DNA from: Aphelenchoides besseyi
Taxonomy: Eukaryota; Nematoda; Chromadorea; Rhabditida; Aphelenchoididae
Direction of reading: 5' to 3'
Assembly (NCBI GenBank): GCA_024699855.1
Contig: JAMPIQ010000003.1
Coordinates: 9,238,001-9,302,000 of the forward strand
DNA length: 64,000 nt
Position numbers and translations under genes: made by a program. How positions within the stretch are numbered: position 1 is the stretch's first letter; each line of letters begins with the position of its first letter. Of the stretch, positions 10,368-21,782 are shown piece after piece. The notes under the pieces were generated by a model. It was not told where the DNA came from. It ran no database searches and saw only the letters and a list, made by a program, of their open reading frames with translations.

Positions 10368-13300
10368 ATGAGAACGTCAAATGTCTTTTTGATTTTTCTA
10401 TTCATTTCACCGATTTCTTTCTTTCAAGCGTTGGAAAGCAATTCAACGGCGATACCAAAAGCCGACGATAGCACTTCTCTTCAACTCGACGAACTGGCTA
10501 AGAAATTGGCTGGAAAAAGTGAGTTCAAAATCGGAATCCATGTGCTCATTATTGCTCTTCATTTCAGCTATTCCATGCAAATACGATGGACAAATCGTTT
10601 CATTGTCCGAAGCTACAAACGGCACTTTTCATTCGTCATGTTTTCGTTGTGTTTGTCACGTGAGTTCAACCATATTTCACTTATACCGTAAGCCACCAAC
10701 TAGTCCCATCGATTTTACCTAATTAACATCTTGTTCGCTTAATTATGTTCGATCAAATGACGAGTATGATTGAAAAGAAGCTGAAACAACAAAAACGATG
10801 TAACGCGCTAAACCGCTCTTTAACTTTCCGACATCTAATCGATCAAAACTCAATCAAGCGAAACAATGGACGGCTGAGGACACGCCGGAAAGACCCGCTT
10901 GTCTTCAGTATAATTAGCACAAAGATGCGGGACTGATTGAGTTTAGTGATTGGAATCTCCGATTTGGTTATATTGATTAAGTTATGTAATGAAGCAAAAG
11001 CACTTAAGACCTATGGTATCCTTAAAAAACAAAATTATCGCTAATAAAGCTAACAGCTCCAAATCTTTAACAACATTGTAAACCAACGAGTTTAGAATGG
11101 AACTCTTGTTTGTTCTCGAAAATCTTGTCCATTGATTCAGTCGAACTGTCCGTTGACTGTCGTGAATCCTCTTGATCAATGTTGTCCGAAATGCGCCTTC
11201 TGTGTGGACGAATGGAATCAACATCGAAAACAAGGCGAAGTTTGGCAACCAAGCGGCCACAAATGCTCTCGAAATATCTGTGAGGTAATAAACTGAATTT
11301 GAAGATTTCACTCTCAATCTTCAGGGTGGAATCACAACCCAATCGCGAATGCAATGTGTGGATCGATGTAGCGAAGATATCGGTATTCGATCCAACGTTC
11401 ATTGCTGTCTTTTATGTCCGATTACTAAACAAGACTTCAAGAGTGACAAGTCAACTTCTATCTCCACTGTTTCAAATTCGTGTGTAAAATGTGAAATTGT
11501 CGGTATGTTTTGTTTTCAGAACTTCTTCACAGATTGTTGTTTAGCCACTTTCTGGCAAATTTGCTATCGAATAGTTTGTCCAGTGCTAAACTGTCCGTTT
11601 GTTGAACAACAAAAACTGTCGTCGAGTTGTTGCCCACAGTGTTCTCGACAACGTCGTCAATCATCTTCAGCGCTTGAGTTGCAATCTCACGAGTTCTTAA
11701 GAAGCAAATCATTAGTAATAGGTCAGCCAATTTCTCAATAATCAGAAAGAAAAACCATTTTCTAATGAGTAAAATAAGTTTATCAAGCAAACGATGTGGA
11801 AAGCTGGTAAAATTGTGTATGAGATCGGACTTTTAGTCCTTTTTTAGCGTTCTCGACAACACTAACATGCCCTAAAAACATAAAGTCAGTTTTGCTCAAA
11901 CCTTTAATTTACCTGATAGATTGTGACCATACTCGAATCGATGTGATTTTCAAGAAACTTGACAACTCCGTAGCTCTCTAATCGAGTACCGAGTTGATCG
12001 TTGCACGAAAAGTCGATAATCTTGACGACACGTTGAATCTGAAATGCACAATAAGGTGTAAATTAAAACTGAACTCATACTGGAATTCCATGAGGCGCAC
12101 TAGCGGCCGCCAGTGATTTAATGACCGAACATAAGATTTCGGTCGTTCTTCCCTACAATTCACGGTTTTTATTTCGGGAGTTTCGGTAACTTACGTCAAA
12201 TTCTTGGCTCATTTTTGCAGAGTAAATGGATTTTGGACAATGAAAACTCGAGAATAACAAAAACAACTATAAACTCCTTTGGCTTATTGCTTATTACCAA
12301 GACGCCGAATGAAGAAAACTGCGCTGCGAGATCGAATTTTGTTGACAAAATTGTCTTTCATTTGACATTTTTCAGATTCCACTCCTTCAATGGGCTGTGA
12401 ATTTAATGGTCGTCAGTTGAATGTTGGCGACAATTTTCGTGTTGACGTTTGTTCCCAATGCTCTTGCACTTCAAATGGACGTATCGTTTGTCGGCGATAC
12501 ATTTGTCCGATACAATGCGAAGGTGCCGTTTATCGTCCGCAAGTTTGTTGTCCGTTTTGCGGCGAAATTCGAAAGAATCAAAAAATTGTGACCACAGCGT
12601 CTATTCATTTCTCAAATCAAACATTTTATCATAACAAAAACGACAGTCAATACATTCACCCATCGCTTTCGCCCGACCGTCAATGTGTGATCCAATTGAA
12701 TTCGGCTCAAATGATTTGGAAAGTGAGTGTAAATGCGGAAACAAAGGTGTTACTATAAGCTTAGGAAAACGATCGTTGGTATCCCGACTCATGTACGGTT
12801 TGCGATTGTCGTGCTGGTCAAGTTGTTTGTCAGAGTCAGACGTGTGAACGTGCTGATTGCAGTCCGGAAAATCGGATTATTGAAAAAGGAAAATGTTGTC
12901 CAGTTTGTAGGAAAAGTGAGTACAAAACTATTGATGTTTAGCGCCCTACATTTAGTCTCAACAACAACGTTGCCAACGATTACAACTACCGAGCTTCCAG
13001 ACGCATCTTCAGGTCAATGCAAACTTTCGGCTGATGGTCATTTGCGTACATTCGATGGTAAAAGCCTTCGTTTGGAACGTCAATGTGCGAACTTTATTGT
13101 CACACAGCAATGTCTATTTGAGAGGTTGGTTAACCATCTAACATTCGATACAATGGTTTCTCTAAGTGAACGCCCGAAATTTCTGCTCAAAATGCACAAC
13201 GATCGCGAAGGACAAGTTCGAAAGCTGAGCATTGAATTGAATGAAAACAACGGAATTCGTTTGGGTATTTTAAATTTCGTCAAAGGAAAAGTAAGCACTA

Positions 13301-14169
13301 AAGTTTGTGTTTCAAGTCTTATTGAGAATCGTAGCATTTGAAATACCGTGGCCGTAGGATCAAGCTGCCACAACATACTCGCATCTTTCGAGCTTACCAG
13401 TCGGCTAATCGAACAACTTTGGATTTGCACTTTGTTGGCTTGAAGATCATTTGGACGATTGAAAAGTCGGTTCGCATCTTTGCTGAACGTCAACATTTCG
13501 AGTGAGTATGATTTTGATTTAAGCTCTATGCCTAATTGCAGTAAACTCTGTGGACTTTGCGGCAACTTCAATGATCATAATGAAGACGATTTTTTGCCAC
13601 AATTTGGATTGAAAGTAGCTGAAAACTCCACGGAGTTTGTTGATAGCTGGCGATCTGATGAAGACGATGAATGTCAACAAGCCGCCAAAGATGAAATTTA
13701 TGAAGAAGAATTCGATGCGGAGACATCAACAAAACACGACGACGACCGATGTTCTCGACTTCTTTCACCTGCGAATCGATTGGAACGACGAAGTTATTCG
13801 AAGCAATGTCAGAAGATCAAACAGAATCCGCTTCTGCAATCTTGTCATTCAGTTCTTGGAATCCACTCGTTTTTGCGTCGTTGTGCCGTAGAAGTCTGTC
13901 GTTGTCAATCGATCGAATCAACGAGCAATGTATTCAAACGGTCAACGAAACTGAAGAACAAAAATCCCAAACGAATACAACCTATTTATCTGAACTCAAC
14001 AACCGTCCCTTCAATACCTTGTTATTGTCCAGTAATGAAGGACTATGTTCAAAAATGTGCGACTGGTGGACTGCTAACTATGGGCCTAAGTCAGCAATCG
14101 AACTCGAAAGCTGATGGTCACTTAAGTTTTCATCCCAAATGTCCGCCAATTAAGTTGGAACGTTTGTAA
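10368..14169 (+). CDS. Secreted VWC/VWD protein, BMPER/crossveinless-2-like
   Basis: Probable extracellular BMP modulator. Ten exons (10368-10518, 10568-10659, 11141-11284, 11325-11502, 11533-11721, 12376-12722, 12765-12915, 12956-13290, 13335-13501, 13542-14169) splice in frame to 793 aa. The N-terminus is a signal peptide (FLIFLFISPISFFQA). About five von Willebrand C modules follow. Clear ones are exon 6 (VCSQCSCTSNGRIVCRR... CCPFCG) and exon 7 (SCTVCDCRAGQVVCQ... GKCCPVCRK). A Thr-rich linker leads into a VWD domain (CKLSADGHLRTFDGKSLRL to KLCGLCGNFNDHNEDDF) and a Cys-rich C8-like region. Five VWC plus VWD is the BMPER/CV-2 order; kielin-like proteins have more VWC modules. The intron at 11503-11532 would be only 30 bp. 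Intron 5 (11722-12375) houses an antisense gene. The final 80 residues are less certain. Confidence 0.85.
11833..12212 (-). CDS. Nested 84-aa protein, unknown family
   Basis: Lies entirely inside intron 5 of the VWC/VWD gene on the opposite strand. Four exons, 12195-12212, 12081-12152, 11913-12038 and 11833-11871, are joined by three introns of about 40-42 bp with clean GTAAG/GTATG donors and TTTCAG/TTTTAG/TTGTAG acceptors. All joins are phase 0 and give 84 aa ending at TAA (11833-11835). The product starts MSQEFDGRTTEILCSVIKSL, has a short Ala-rich turn, then VVKIIDFSCNDQLGTRLESY and a helix-like end with LSRTLKK. There is no signal peptide or membrane segment. I do not recognise a family. 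The evidence that it is real is the regular phase and splice signals on the strand opposite the host gene. Confidence 0.6.
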
Positions 14170-14451
14170 TTAACCCGCTCTATCACTTTTATTAAATAAA
14201 ACATTTAAACTTTAGTTCCAAAATCTGAAACGTCAAGTTGAATTGTTCTCTTCAGTCATTTGATTCAAAGTACAAGGGTTAGGCTTTTGTGCGCTTGACA
14301 CAATATGGTTTGTGATCAGGAAGTGTATATGCTCGTAGTTTCAATTTCAGCGCTTTTATTTGCGCACGAATTTGAAATACACAACTATTTAAACCTGCAC
14401 TTAAACTGAGATCGACAACTTATTTCTTTGCGCTTATCGTTCGTACAAAAG

Positions 14452-14900
14452 ATGGGTTTGAGTAAAGAAGGTGAGTTCGCTGGAATTGTCGTACACTCTA
14501 TTGTTATGTCTAGATATCGAACAACAGTTGAAGGCTTTGGAAGACGAGCAGGGTAAGCACATCAAAGAGAAGAATTTGGATGCTCTTGTCGCGTGTTATC
14601 ATCCGCATGCCACTCTTATACGCAAAGATGTCAAAGCGTCTTATGGTCGAGATGGTAAGTTGTCGTTGCTCTTGACTATCATGGACTTCAGAGATTCGCG
14701 ATCACTTGGGGCCGTTCATGCAAATTGACGCTGAATTCAAATCGACTCCTATTTATTCGACCGCAACAAAGGATGGAAACTATTTGATTCGTCGACTTAC
14801 CTACACGCTCGGCGACAATTCAAAGGCAAACAATGTGGAGCAGATTTACAAGAAAGAAGGCGATCGATATTTGATTTATCACGATGAATACGAACTGTAG
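14452..14900 (+). CDS. SnoaL/DUF4440-like small protein
   Basis: Three exons, 14452-14470, 14514-14654 and 14692-14900, join in frame to 122 aa. The fold suggested is the cone-shaped NTF2-like/SnoaL family. A first helix, IEQQLKALEDEQGKHIKEKN, is followed by LDALVACYHPHATLIRKD, where the family usually has an L-x-x-Y-x-P/D-D-A motif. Then come strands TPIYSTATKDGNYLIRRLTY and VEQIYKKEGDRYLIYHDEYEL. Nematodes encode several proteins of this type with no assigned reaction. No signal peptide is present, so it is probably cytosolic. Function is not known from sequence. Confidence 0.75.
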
Positions 14901-15178
14901 AACTTTCGTGTAGACCGTCAGTTAGTTTTCTATTCTTCTACTATCGGAATAAAACAGTTTTCAATACAAAGTTATTACAACATTTAGTAATAGCATTAAC
15001 ATAGAAGTCAAAAGAACGTTTCATGACAACATCAAACACCAGTTGTTTATATCAATACAATTTGTTGGGACCTTAAGCAATTGTAGATGAATTGATTTAT
15101 ACGAATGAAAGTAATAGAACAACAAAATCAACGATTTTAAGAGCTAACACATAACCGAAGTGCATTTTGGAGGAGTTC

Positions 15179-16167
15179 TCATTCTTTGAGGAAGAAGGCC
15201 GTTAACTTTGGCTGATTGGCCGGCAGTTTCTTTGATTTGGATGATTTGCTCGTCTTTTTGGAAGTATTTTTGTTTGACGTAAATTTTCCGTTTGAAGCTT
15301 CTTTAGCTTTGTCTTTGTTCACGATACGTGTAGCTGAAATGTTCAATGGGATAAAAGAATCACAATCCTCACAACTCACCCAACTTTTCATTTTCGTCGA
15401 TGTAATTTTCTGAAGTCTTCTTGGCAGCTTTGTCATTTTCTAAAAGTCCGCTCATTGAATTAGACACAAAGAAGCAACTAACCGCTTGTGTTTGATTGAT
15501 TTTTACGATCACGTTTAACGGGAATCACATTTCCAGCTTCTGATTTGATTGTCTTGAAAGTTTCGGCAGAGTCGGAATCTTTGTGCGTTACACTTGAAGA
15601 AGCGTCGTCCATGTTGATATCTGAAATCAAAAATGCCATTCTCATCGAACTGATTTCGAACCTTTTGTTTCAACATGTTTTGCGTTCTTTCGCTTCATCG
15701 GCGATTCGTCGACCACGTCTGATTTCTTCGGCAATTCGACTGAAGTACTCGGCTCCGAGCTCTGAATTCCATCACGCGACCAGTCGGCGTCGAAAAGCGT
15801 TTTCAATGTGGCACTTCCTTGATAGAGCGCATAAATAGTCGTCGTTTTGATGTTGGCAAACTTCTCTCGAGCTTCTTCGATCTTGTCGTCAGAAGCCAAC
15901 AAACTCAGCAATGTTGGATTCTCGCTGTTACTTTCGGTTTCACCGTAGAACATGAACGTTGCACGAACGGGCGGTTTAGCTTGCTTGTAGTCGCTGTAGA
16001 ACTTTTGAAAAAGACTGAAAGACAAATGATTCATATGGAAAATCCTGTTACCTTTCGATCTCCGCGTTACTCATCGAAGAACGACGAGAAACAAATCTTT
16101 TCGTAATGCACTTGTTTTCGTCCAAAATCCACTGTTTCAACTGATTTTCGTGTATTTCAATAGTCAT
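15179..16167 (-). CDS. DNA polymerase delta subunit 3 (POLD3/Cdc27)
   Basis: Accessory subunit that links the polymerase delta core to PCNA during nuclear DNA replication. Exons 16052-16167, 15662-16014, 15483-15620, 15380-15439 and 15179-15333 join in frame to 273 aa, short beside vertebrate POLD3 (about 466). The N-terminus (LKQWILDENKCITKRFVSRR, then YKQAKPPVRATFMFYGE) matches the winged-helix-like domain that binds the B subunit. The middle is charged and low complexity, with Lys/Ser-rich runs near the end. The C-terminus carries a PCNA-interacting motif, NQPKLTAFFLKE, fitting QxxLTxFF and placed last as in the family. The shortened linker is the main difference. Confidence 0.85.
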
Positions 16168-16494
16168 TTTCTTAAATTGACTGGAAGTAGATGAAAGGTC
16201 TTGAAAGTTAACAGCAGAAGCACAACGAAGACGCTAGCTTTTGCCAAGAAACAAAGTTTCCGTTCAGAACTCCGCCAACGGTTATCGTTTCGCTGGGTCT
16301 TGAACTCTCGAACTTGTTAACTTCCATCAGACAAATAGATCCCCAACTCAAGAAACAAAAGTTTATTCGAATGATTATTACTTTAAAACTTGAAATAGTC
16401 TAGAATCACAACCAAACGCTTTCTACTCATCAATCTGTTACTTTGTTCCACAGTACGCCAATTAAAACGATTCAAATTAGAAATTTCTAGCAAA
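16168..16494. other. Intergenic region
   Basis: Flank between the POLD3 start and the first foldback element. Nothing recognisable is present. Confidence 0.4.
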
Positions 16495-17257
16495 GAGTGC
16501 TTGTCATCGATCATCGCTGTAATTTGACATCGTTGGTATCAATCGGCGCGTCTCGATGAGCTAAGCATTACTGTATAAGTCATTTTTGCTCATATGCAGA
16601 ACTGGCCAAAAATGAAAAAATTGCTAAAATCGTAGTATCGATTATGCTGATTATCGTGGTGAAGTCCGTTTATTATTATCTCACTTCATTATGGAGATAT
16701 TGGCCGTTTGATTTGGCCAAAATCCATTCCGAGTTATGGTCCGCTAATTTTCCTTCGGAAGTGTGAGCTGCAATAGTCGAGTGAGCAAGCGATCTGCTTG
16801 CAAACTCTTTTGTAGGTTGCGGATTCGATTTCTTCGATTGTCTCTTTCAAGTGCTACGTTCTACCAAAACGACTCTAAAAGGTGAGAAAGAGACGGTTGG
16901 ATGCCTCGTAGTCATCTGCTATTCACTCTTTTCCTTTTTGAATACAAGACAGCAACTTGCATTCGACAGCAGCGAGAATTGAACCTACAACATCCAAAGG
17001 AAAATTAGCGGACCATAACTCGGAATGGATTTTGGCCAAATCAAACGGCCAATATCTCCATAATGAAGTGAGATAATAATAAACGGACTTCACCACGATA
17101 ATCAGCATAATCGATACTACGATTTTAGCAATTTTTTCATTTTTGGCCAGTTCTGCATATGAGCAAAAATGACTTATACAGTAATGCTTAGCTCATCGAG
17201 ACGCGCCGATTGATACCAACGATGTCAAATTACAGCGATGATCGATGACAAGCACTC
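16495..17257. repeat. Foldback element 1: 261-bp inverted arms around a tRNA-like core
   Basis: The left arm 16495-16755 and right arm 16997-17257 are inverted copies of equal length (261 bp), nearly identical where read side by side, for example GAGTGCTTGTCATCGATC at the outer ends. The 241-bp loop contains a tRNA-like stretch and an AATACAAG...CATTCGACAG segment. The loop, not the arms, resembles the loop of the element at 32455-33092. No open frame of note lies inside and no clear target-site duplication is visible at the ends. Such a palindrome would extrude or transcribe as a long hairpin. It could be a non-autonomous foldback transposon or an inverted duplication seeded by the core. Confidence 0.9.
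16770..16845 (+). pseudogene. tRNA-like remnant in the loop of foldback element 1
   Basis: An A-box-like segment (AATAGTCGAGTGAGCAAGCG), a possible anticodon arm (ATCTGCTTGCAAACT) and a weak B-box (GCGGATTCGATTTC) occur in tRNA order. The spacing after the anticodon arm suggests a class II (Ser/Leu) tRNA. An acceptor stem cannot be closed, so this is a degenerate or SINE-like head, not a working tRNA. Confidence 0.45.
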
Positions 17258-17378
17258 CTTATAAGTTACAAGATATGCGTAAGAGCTTCTAAATTTGCAT
17301 ATGTTGGAATTAAGATCGCGGTTTGGTTTCAATTTAGTTGCTGAACGTGCGGTCATCGAGTGAGGTCGACAGTTTGCG

Positions 17379-19352
17379 ATGTCTTCCGATCAAGAGACAA
17401 AAGTAAGTTGCCGTCGCTACAGTTGTTGATTTTGTTGTTTAGGTCTACGACTACCATGCTTTAGGACTAACAGATGATAAGTTTCGTGAAGGAGTTGCGA
17501 ACTCACGCACCGACGCTTTGACTGAACTTTTCGATCGCCAAAACTCATTGGCCGCGGATCAACAGCAGTCTCCTCGACCGGAACTGATCGTCCAAAAGAC
17601 AATTCCAATTTTTTTAACTCACCATCCAATCGAACTTTTGGAGCCCGAATTTGTGTTCCCGAATCACAACGTCGTTCTTTTGACTGCTGACGGTCATCGA
17701 ATCGGCGCAAATCTCGACAGTTTGACGACTGTTGAATCAGTGTTTCAATTCGAACTGAAGACACTCGGGCGTAATCAGATGTTCGTGAACGTTCATGTCG
17801 AACCGCTGGTTCTGCTCATCGCGCTTCTTTATCGCCGGTCCATTCGTTCAGCACCGTTACCGCTTCTGTTCGAGACTTTCAATGCCGCCGTCCAGTTGGG
17901 TGTTCGTTCAATCGTTCGTATTGTTGGTCAACTGCTCACTGATCAATCCGTGCCAAACACTCACGTCCAACTTTTTCACGCTCTCAAACTCGAGTGTCCC
18001 GAAATGGCCAATCAATTGTGGCAGCGTATCATCGCCAACTTCTATCTCATTTACCGTCATCGCACCTACAAATTGTTGAAGTTGAACGAGTTGGAACGTC
18101 TTCTGATCCACGAGCGCATAAACATCCCGCGTGGCCAGGAACTACCGATTCTACATAATTGGGAAAAGGTGACAAAACGAAAGGGAAAGTTGGGCCCAAT
18201 TCAAATTTCCAGAACGCCGAAGCAGCTCGAAACTTCCAACCGCAACTTCGTGGTCTTAAAGAACGAATGATCGAGAACATTTCAAGCAGTGTAGTGAATC
18301 AAAACGTTCGTCAACCCTACTCGATTCTCTTTTCGCTGGGTGGTTGGACTCCCGATGGACCGACCAATCGTTTGGAGCTCTTCAACGGTTACACTGAATC
18401 TTGGGTCGACCCAAAAGATGAAATCGGCGAATTGCGAACTTCACGTGCCTATTTCGAAGCCGTTTCGATGCCCAAACACAACTCCTTTTACGTCATTGGT
18501 GGTTTCGATGGTAATCGTCATTACGACACCTCTCAACGATTCAACTTGAACACAATGGTATGTTGATGCAAAGGAAGACTGAAATTAGCAAGCGTTAAGC
18601 GATGGGATCAATTCGCTTCAATGATTGAAAATCGTTGCTATGTCAATGCTGCTCGCTTGGATTCGGATAACATTTTGGCGTGCGGTGGTTACGACTCAAA
18701 CTTTCGCCATTCGTCTGCCGAAATCTTCAACGTCGAACAAAATACGTGGCGTTCAATTGCATCGATGAATTTGATTCGGTTCGTTGAGATCATCGGAAGT
18801 TTTCAATTTCGTTGCTTTAGGAGCGACGGTCAAGCAGTTGAATTGAATGGACAAGTTTATGTGATTGGTGGATTCGATGGTCGAATGATTCATCGTTCAA
18901 TTGAGTTCTATGATCCGCACGTCGATTCGTGGACTATGGTGGGCGGTGGACTGCAACAACGTCGAAGCGGTGTTGGTGCGTTGGCAATTCACGGTGTCAT
19001 TTTCGTTGCTGGCGGATTCACCGGACGCGCTCGACTTAAAACCGTGGAGTTTTACGATCCGCGTGAAGGACTCTGGCATTCCGGTCATTCGATGGCCACT
19101 GGACGGTGAGATTGAAGTTCGTGATCTCTTGATTTCTTTTTTAGTTCAAACTTTGGAATCTCTGATTTGCGTGGTGATCCGGTGGTTGTCGGCGGTTACG
19201 ATGGACGTGGAACCGTTGAATTGGGAGAAAAGTTTGAATGGCGTGCGAATCGATGGTTGCCGCTGGCTTCGATGCAAACTCGTCGTTCAGCGCTTTCTCT
19301 TATTCGTATCGATGGGCTTACTAATTTGGACCAAATTTTGCCAAACTGTTAG
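17379..19352 (+). CDS. BTB-BACK-Kelch protein
   Basis: Likely a Cullin-3 substrate adaptor or actin-associated Kelch-like protein. Exons 17379-17402, 17443-18168, 18213-18557, 18600-18778, 18821-19105 and 19145-19352 join in frame to 588 aa. The N-terminal half holds a diverged BTB domain (VVLLTADGHRIGANLDSL, then FNAAVQLGVRSIVRIVGQLL) and a helical BACK region ending near HNWEK. The C-terminal half has about six Kelch blades with the usual GG pairs and distal W: FSLGGWTPDG, YVIGGFDGNRHY, LACGGYDSNFRHSS, YVIGGFDGRMIH, FVAGGFTGRARL and VVVGGYDGRGTVE. The BTB core lacks several consensus residues, so Cullin-3 binding is uncertain. It cannot be assigned to one KLHL ortholog by eye. Confidence 0.88.
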
Positions 19353-19457
19353 GTTGTGGGGAGAGTCCATATAAAAGATTCAGCTCCCTTAAATACCAAA
19401 TGTTTATGATTCACAACAAGAGATTTTAGGTCATGTGAATGAAGCAAAAAAGGAAGT

Positions 19458-19539
19458 TGCCCCCTGCAGGAATTGAACCTGCGGCCTTCTGTTGACACGA
19501 ACCTACGAGACAGACGCTCTGCCTCTGAGCTAAGAGGGC
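19458..19539 (-). tRNA. tRNA-Thr(CGT) with a 10-nt intron
   Basis: Reading the minus strand, the acceptor arms GCCCTCT and AGGGGGC pair (one G-U), with discriminator A. The A-box is TTAGCTCAGAGGCAGAGC. The anticodon stem TCTGT/ACAGA encloses CTCGTAA once a 10-nt insert after position 37 is removed, giving anticodon CGT (Thr). The B-box GGTTCAATTCC sits in a paired T arm. The insert is at the canonical nuclear tRNA intron position. Confidence 0.88.
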
Positions 19540-19831
19540 ACACATGCCTGGTGGATGTAAAGAGACTCAAGTGCGCTGAGCACTTTGCCCGTTTGCTTGA
19601 GAACCACACGAAAAAGTAATGAGAGTGACGATCACTTTAAGAACTGTAATAACGATTGGGAAGTTTAACTGTGTAATTAAACTTCAGAATTTATCTACAC
19701 TGTTTGTCTAGCAATCTCTTCTTGATGTACCACCAACTGATGAGGTCAACAACTTTATTGTTTAAGAAATGAGGTAACAAAAGATGTCCACTGTTATGTA
19801 CAAACTTCTTGTTTACACGACAACTGTAAGT

Positions 19832-21782
19832 TCACATCACTGCTCCGGCCACACTCATCATGCTGTTCCGTCTGACACGTTCAATGTCCTTTAACTGTTC
19901 TTTAGAGAATCGTTTCGACATCAACGTTTCATCTGCACCACGCATCTTTAACGGACTCTCCACAGTGTAAGGAGCAGGTTTGGCTGTGCAGAATTTGACG
20001 AAGATAATGTTCGCCTAAAATCTTCTATTTTCAGACTTTAGCGTTTTGGCTTACCAGCACTAAAGCCACAGATGTAATAAGGAAAATGATTCGCCATTGA
20101 GCTTTTGAGGTCTCGTCCTTGACAAAAATGGCAACTAGTGCGGGTCCAAGAAAAACGGCCAAACATTTAATGAACTGACAAGTTGACGTGACAAACGCGC
20201 TGTATTGTCTAAACAGCTTGTATTCAATGAGCATCACAAGATCAGTAGAACTTGCCGTGCATAAATGATCCCGCATTTGAAGAACCCAACGGTTGCTGCT
20301 CCAGTTGCCAAATTACACGAACCGAACAGAATCACTGGAACCACCGGGTATTCGTCGGGAACATAGCCGACCAGAGCACAGATTATTCCACCTGTCGCCA
20401 ATCCAATTGTGTTGAAGAAAATCATTTTGTTGCGTTCAGAAACAAATCTAACTCCTCATTTGACTCTCGATCATTCTAACTCACTTGATTTTGTCGCTCA
20501 AGAATCCGCAAATCAATCGTAATGGAATTTGCATAGACGATGTGAAAGCGGAGAATAAGCCTGTGGTTTCGGTTGAGAACCGAAGAACATTGCTGATATA
20601 ATAGGGAGCATAAACGAATAGAAAATTTGTGATGAAGATCTCAGCTAAATTGTTGAACCAAATGGTCCAAATCACAACGTCGGAAAGAATCGCCTAAAGT
20701 TTAATTACATTTAGAATCATGCTTGTTCCCGAACCCTATAAGGAATATCGTTGTCTCCGTGCATTAGTGCTTCGGTTTTGTCCCGTTGGATTTTCTCCAA
20801 CTCGATCTTCGACACAGCACTATGTTTGTGTGGGTGGTCGTTGAAAAAGAAAAACCATAGAATGAAGATCACAACTCCGACAGCAACATGAGAGAAGTAG
20901 ACTAACGGCCAACCGAACCGCGAATTGCACATCTGAACGTTTGATTCATAACACAACATCTCTGTAAACTGACAATTCCACCCAATCCATTGGTGAGTCC
21001 AGAAGACAGCGGAGTGTAACATATGTAAACACAAATGAACAGTCCGCATTGCTTCAGTGATGCCCAACTTGAGCTCAGAATTGCAATTGCCGGATAGATA
21101 GCAGCGTAGCTCATTCCCTAAGAAACAAGTCTGTCCACCTTTTTATTAACTGCTCCGCTCACTTGAATGAATCGAGTTGCTAACATTGCGTATAAATGAA
21201 ATTCGGCAGCGAACGGCAAAACTCCCGTTGACAATGCAGAGATCAATCCGGCAACAATAAACGGCTTTTTCAGTCCATATCGAGAGTAGATTTCCGTCGA
21301 TGGAATCGTGGCCAACATCGTTCCTGCACCAACCACTCCGTTAATCATGGAAACCTCAAAAGGCGTGTAGTCGATTTGCTTCCAATTGCCCACTTTCTGA
21401 AGCGACTAAAATGAAATCGATCGGTCGTTATCTTACTGTTCCATTGTTCGTTGTCGACATGCAAACTGAAACCGACGACTGTAATGGTATTTGCGTTCGC
21501 TTACCCTGTGCAATGTTGAAGGTGTACATGTTGGAGGAGATCGATGTCATGCACAAGCATCCCAACAGGAGAACCCAATAGCGATAACCGTGACACAAAA
21601 CCATTGAACGTTGAGAATATGAACAGGCGAATGCAAATTGAAGAATTTGCGACGACTTGGAACGTCGTGTGAAATCGAGAGTATGAAAAAAGTGTTGTTC
21701 TTGTCGTCGTTATCATTTCGACTCCGTGGATCGTGCCGGAAGGTTTGGTGTTTTTGTTTGAAGCGCCCGACTTGAGGGTCAT
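19832..21782 (-). CDS. SLC17-type MFS transporter, second copy
   Basis: Nine exons (21723-21782, 21437-21655, 21163-21405, 20974-21117, 20735-20932, 20485-20693, 20256-20447, 20055-20208, 19832-20014) splice in frame to about 500 aa with the 12-helix MFS pattern. TM1 is RYWVLLLGCLCMTSISSNMY. A loop follows with NNGT glycosylation, then INGVVGAGTMLATIPSTEIY and SRYGLKKPFIVAGLISALST (Y-G-x-K/R loop). The C-terminal half begins after a polar linker (KIELEKIQRDKTEALM). TM11-12 end in a basic, Ser-rich tail. It differs clearly from the SLC17 gene at the left edge, so they are not a recent duplication. The intron at 20209-20255 uses a GC donor. The first exon is the least certain (donor GTCGAA), and an upstream ATG at 21866 is possible. 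Confidence 0.85.

Noticed and set aside
16495..17257. CRISPR array or hairpin-only structural RNA
   Set aside because: There are no short direct repeats with regular spacers. The structure is one pair of long inverted arms with a tRNA-like core.
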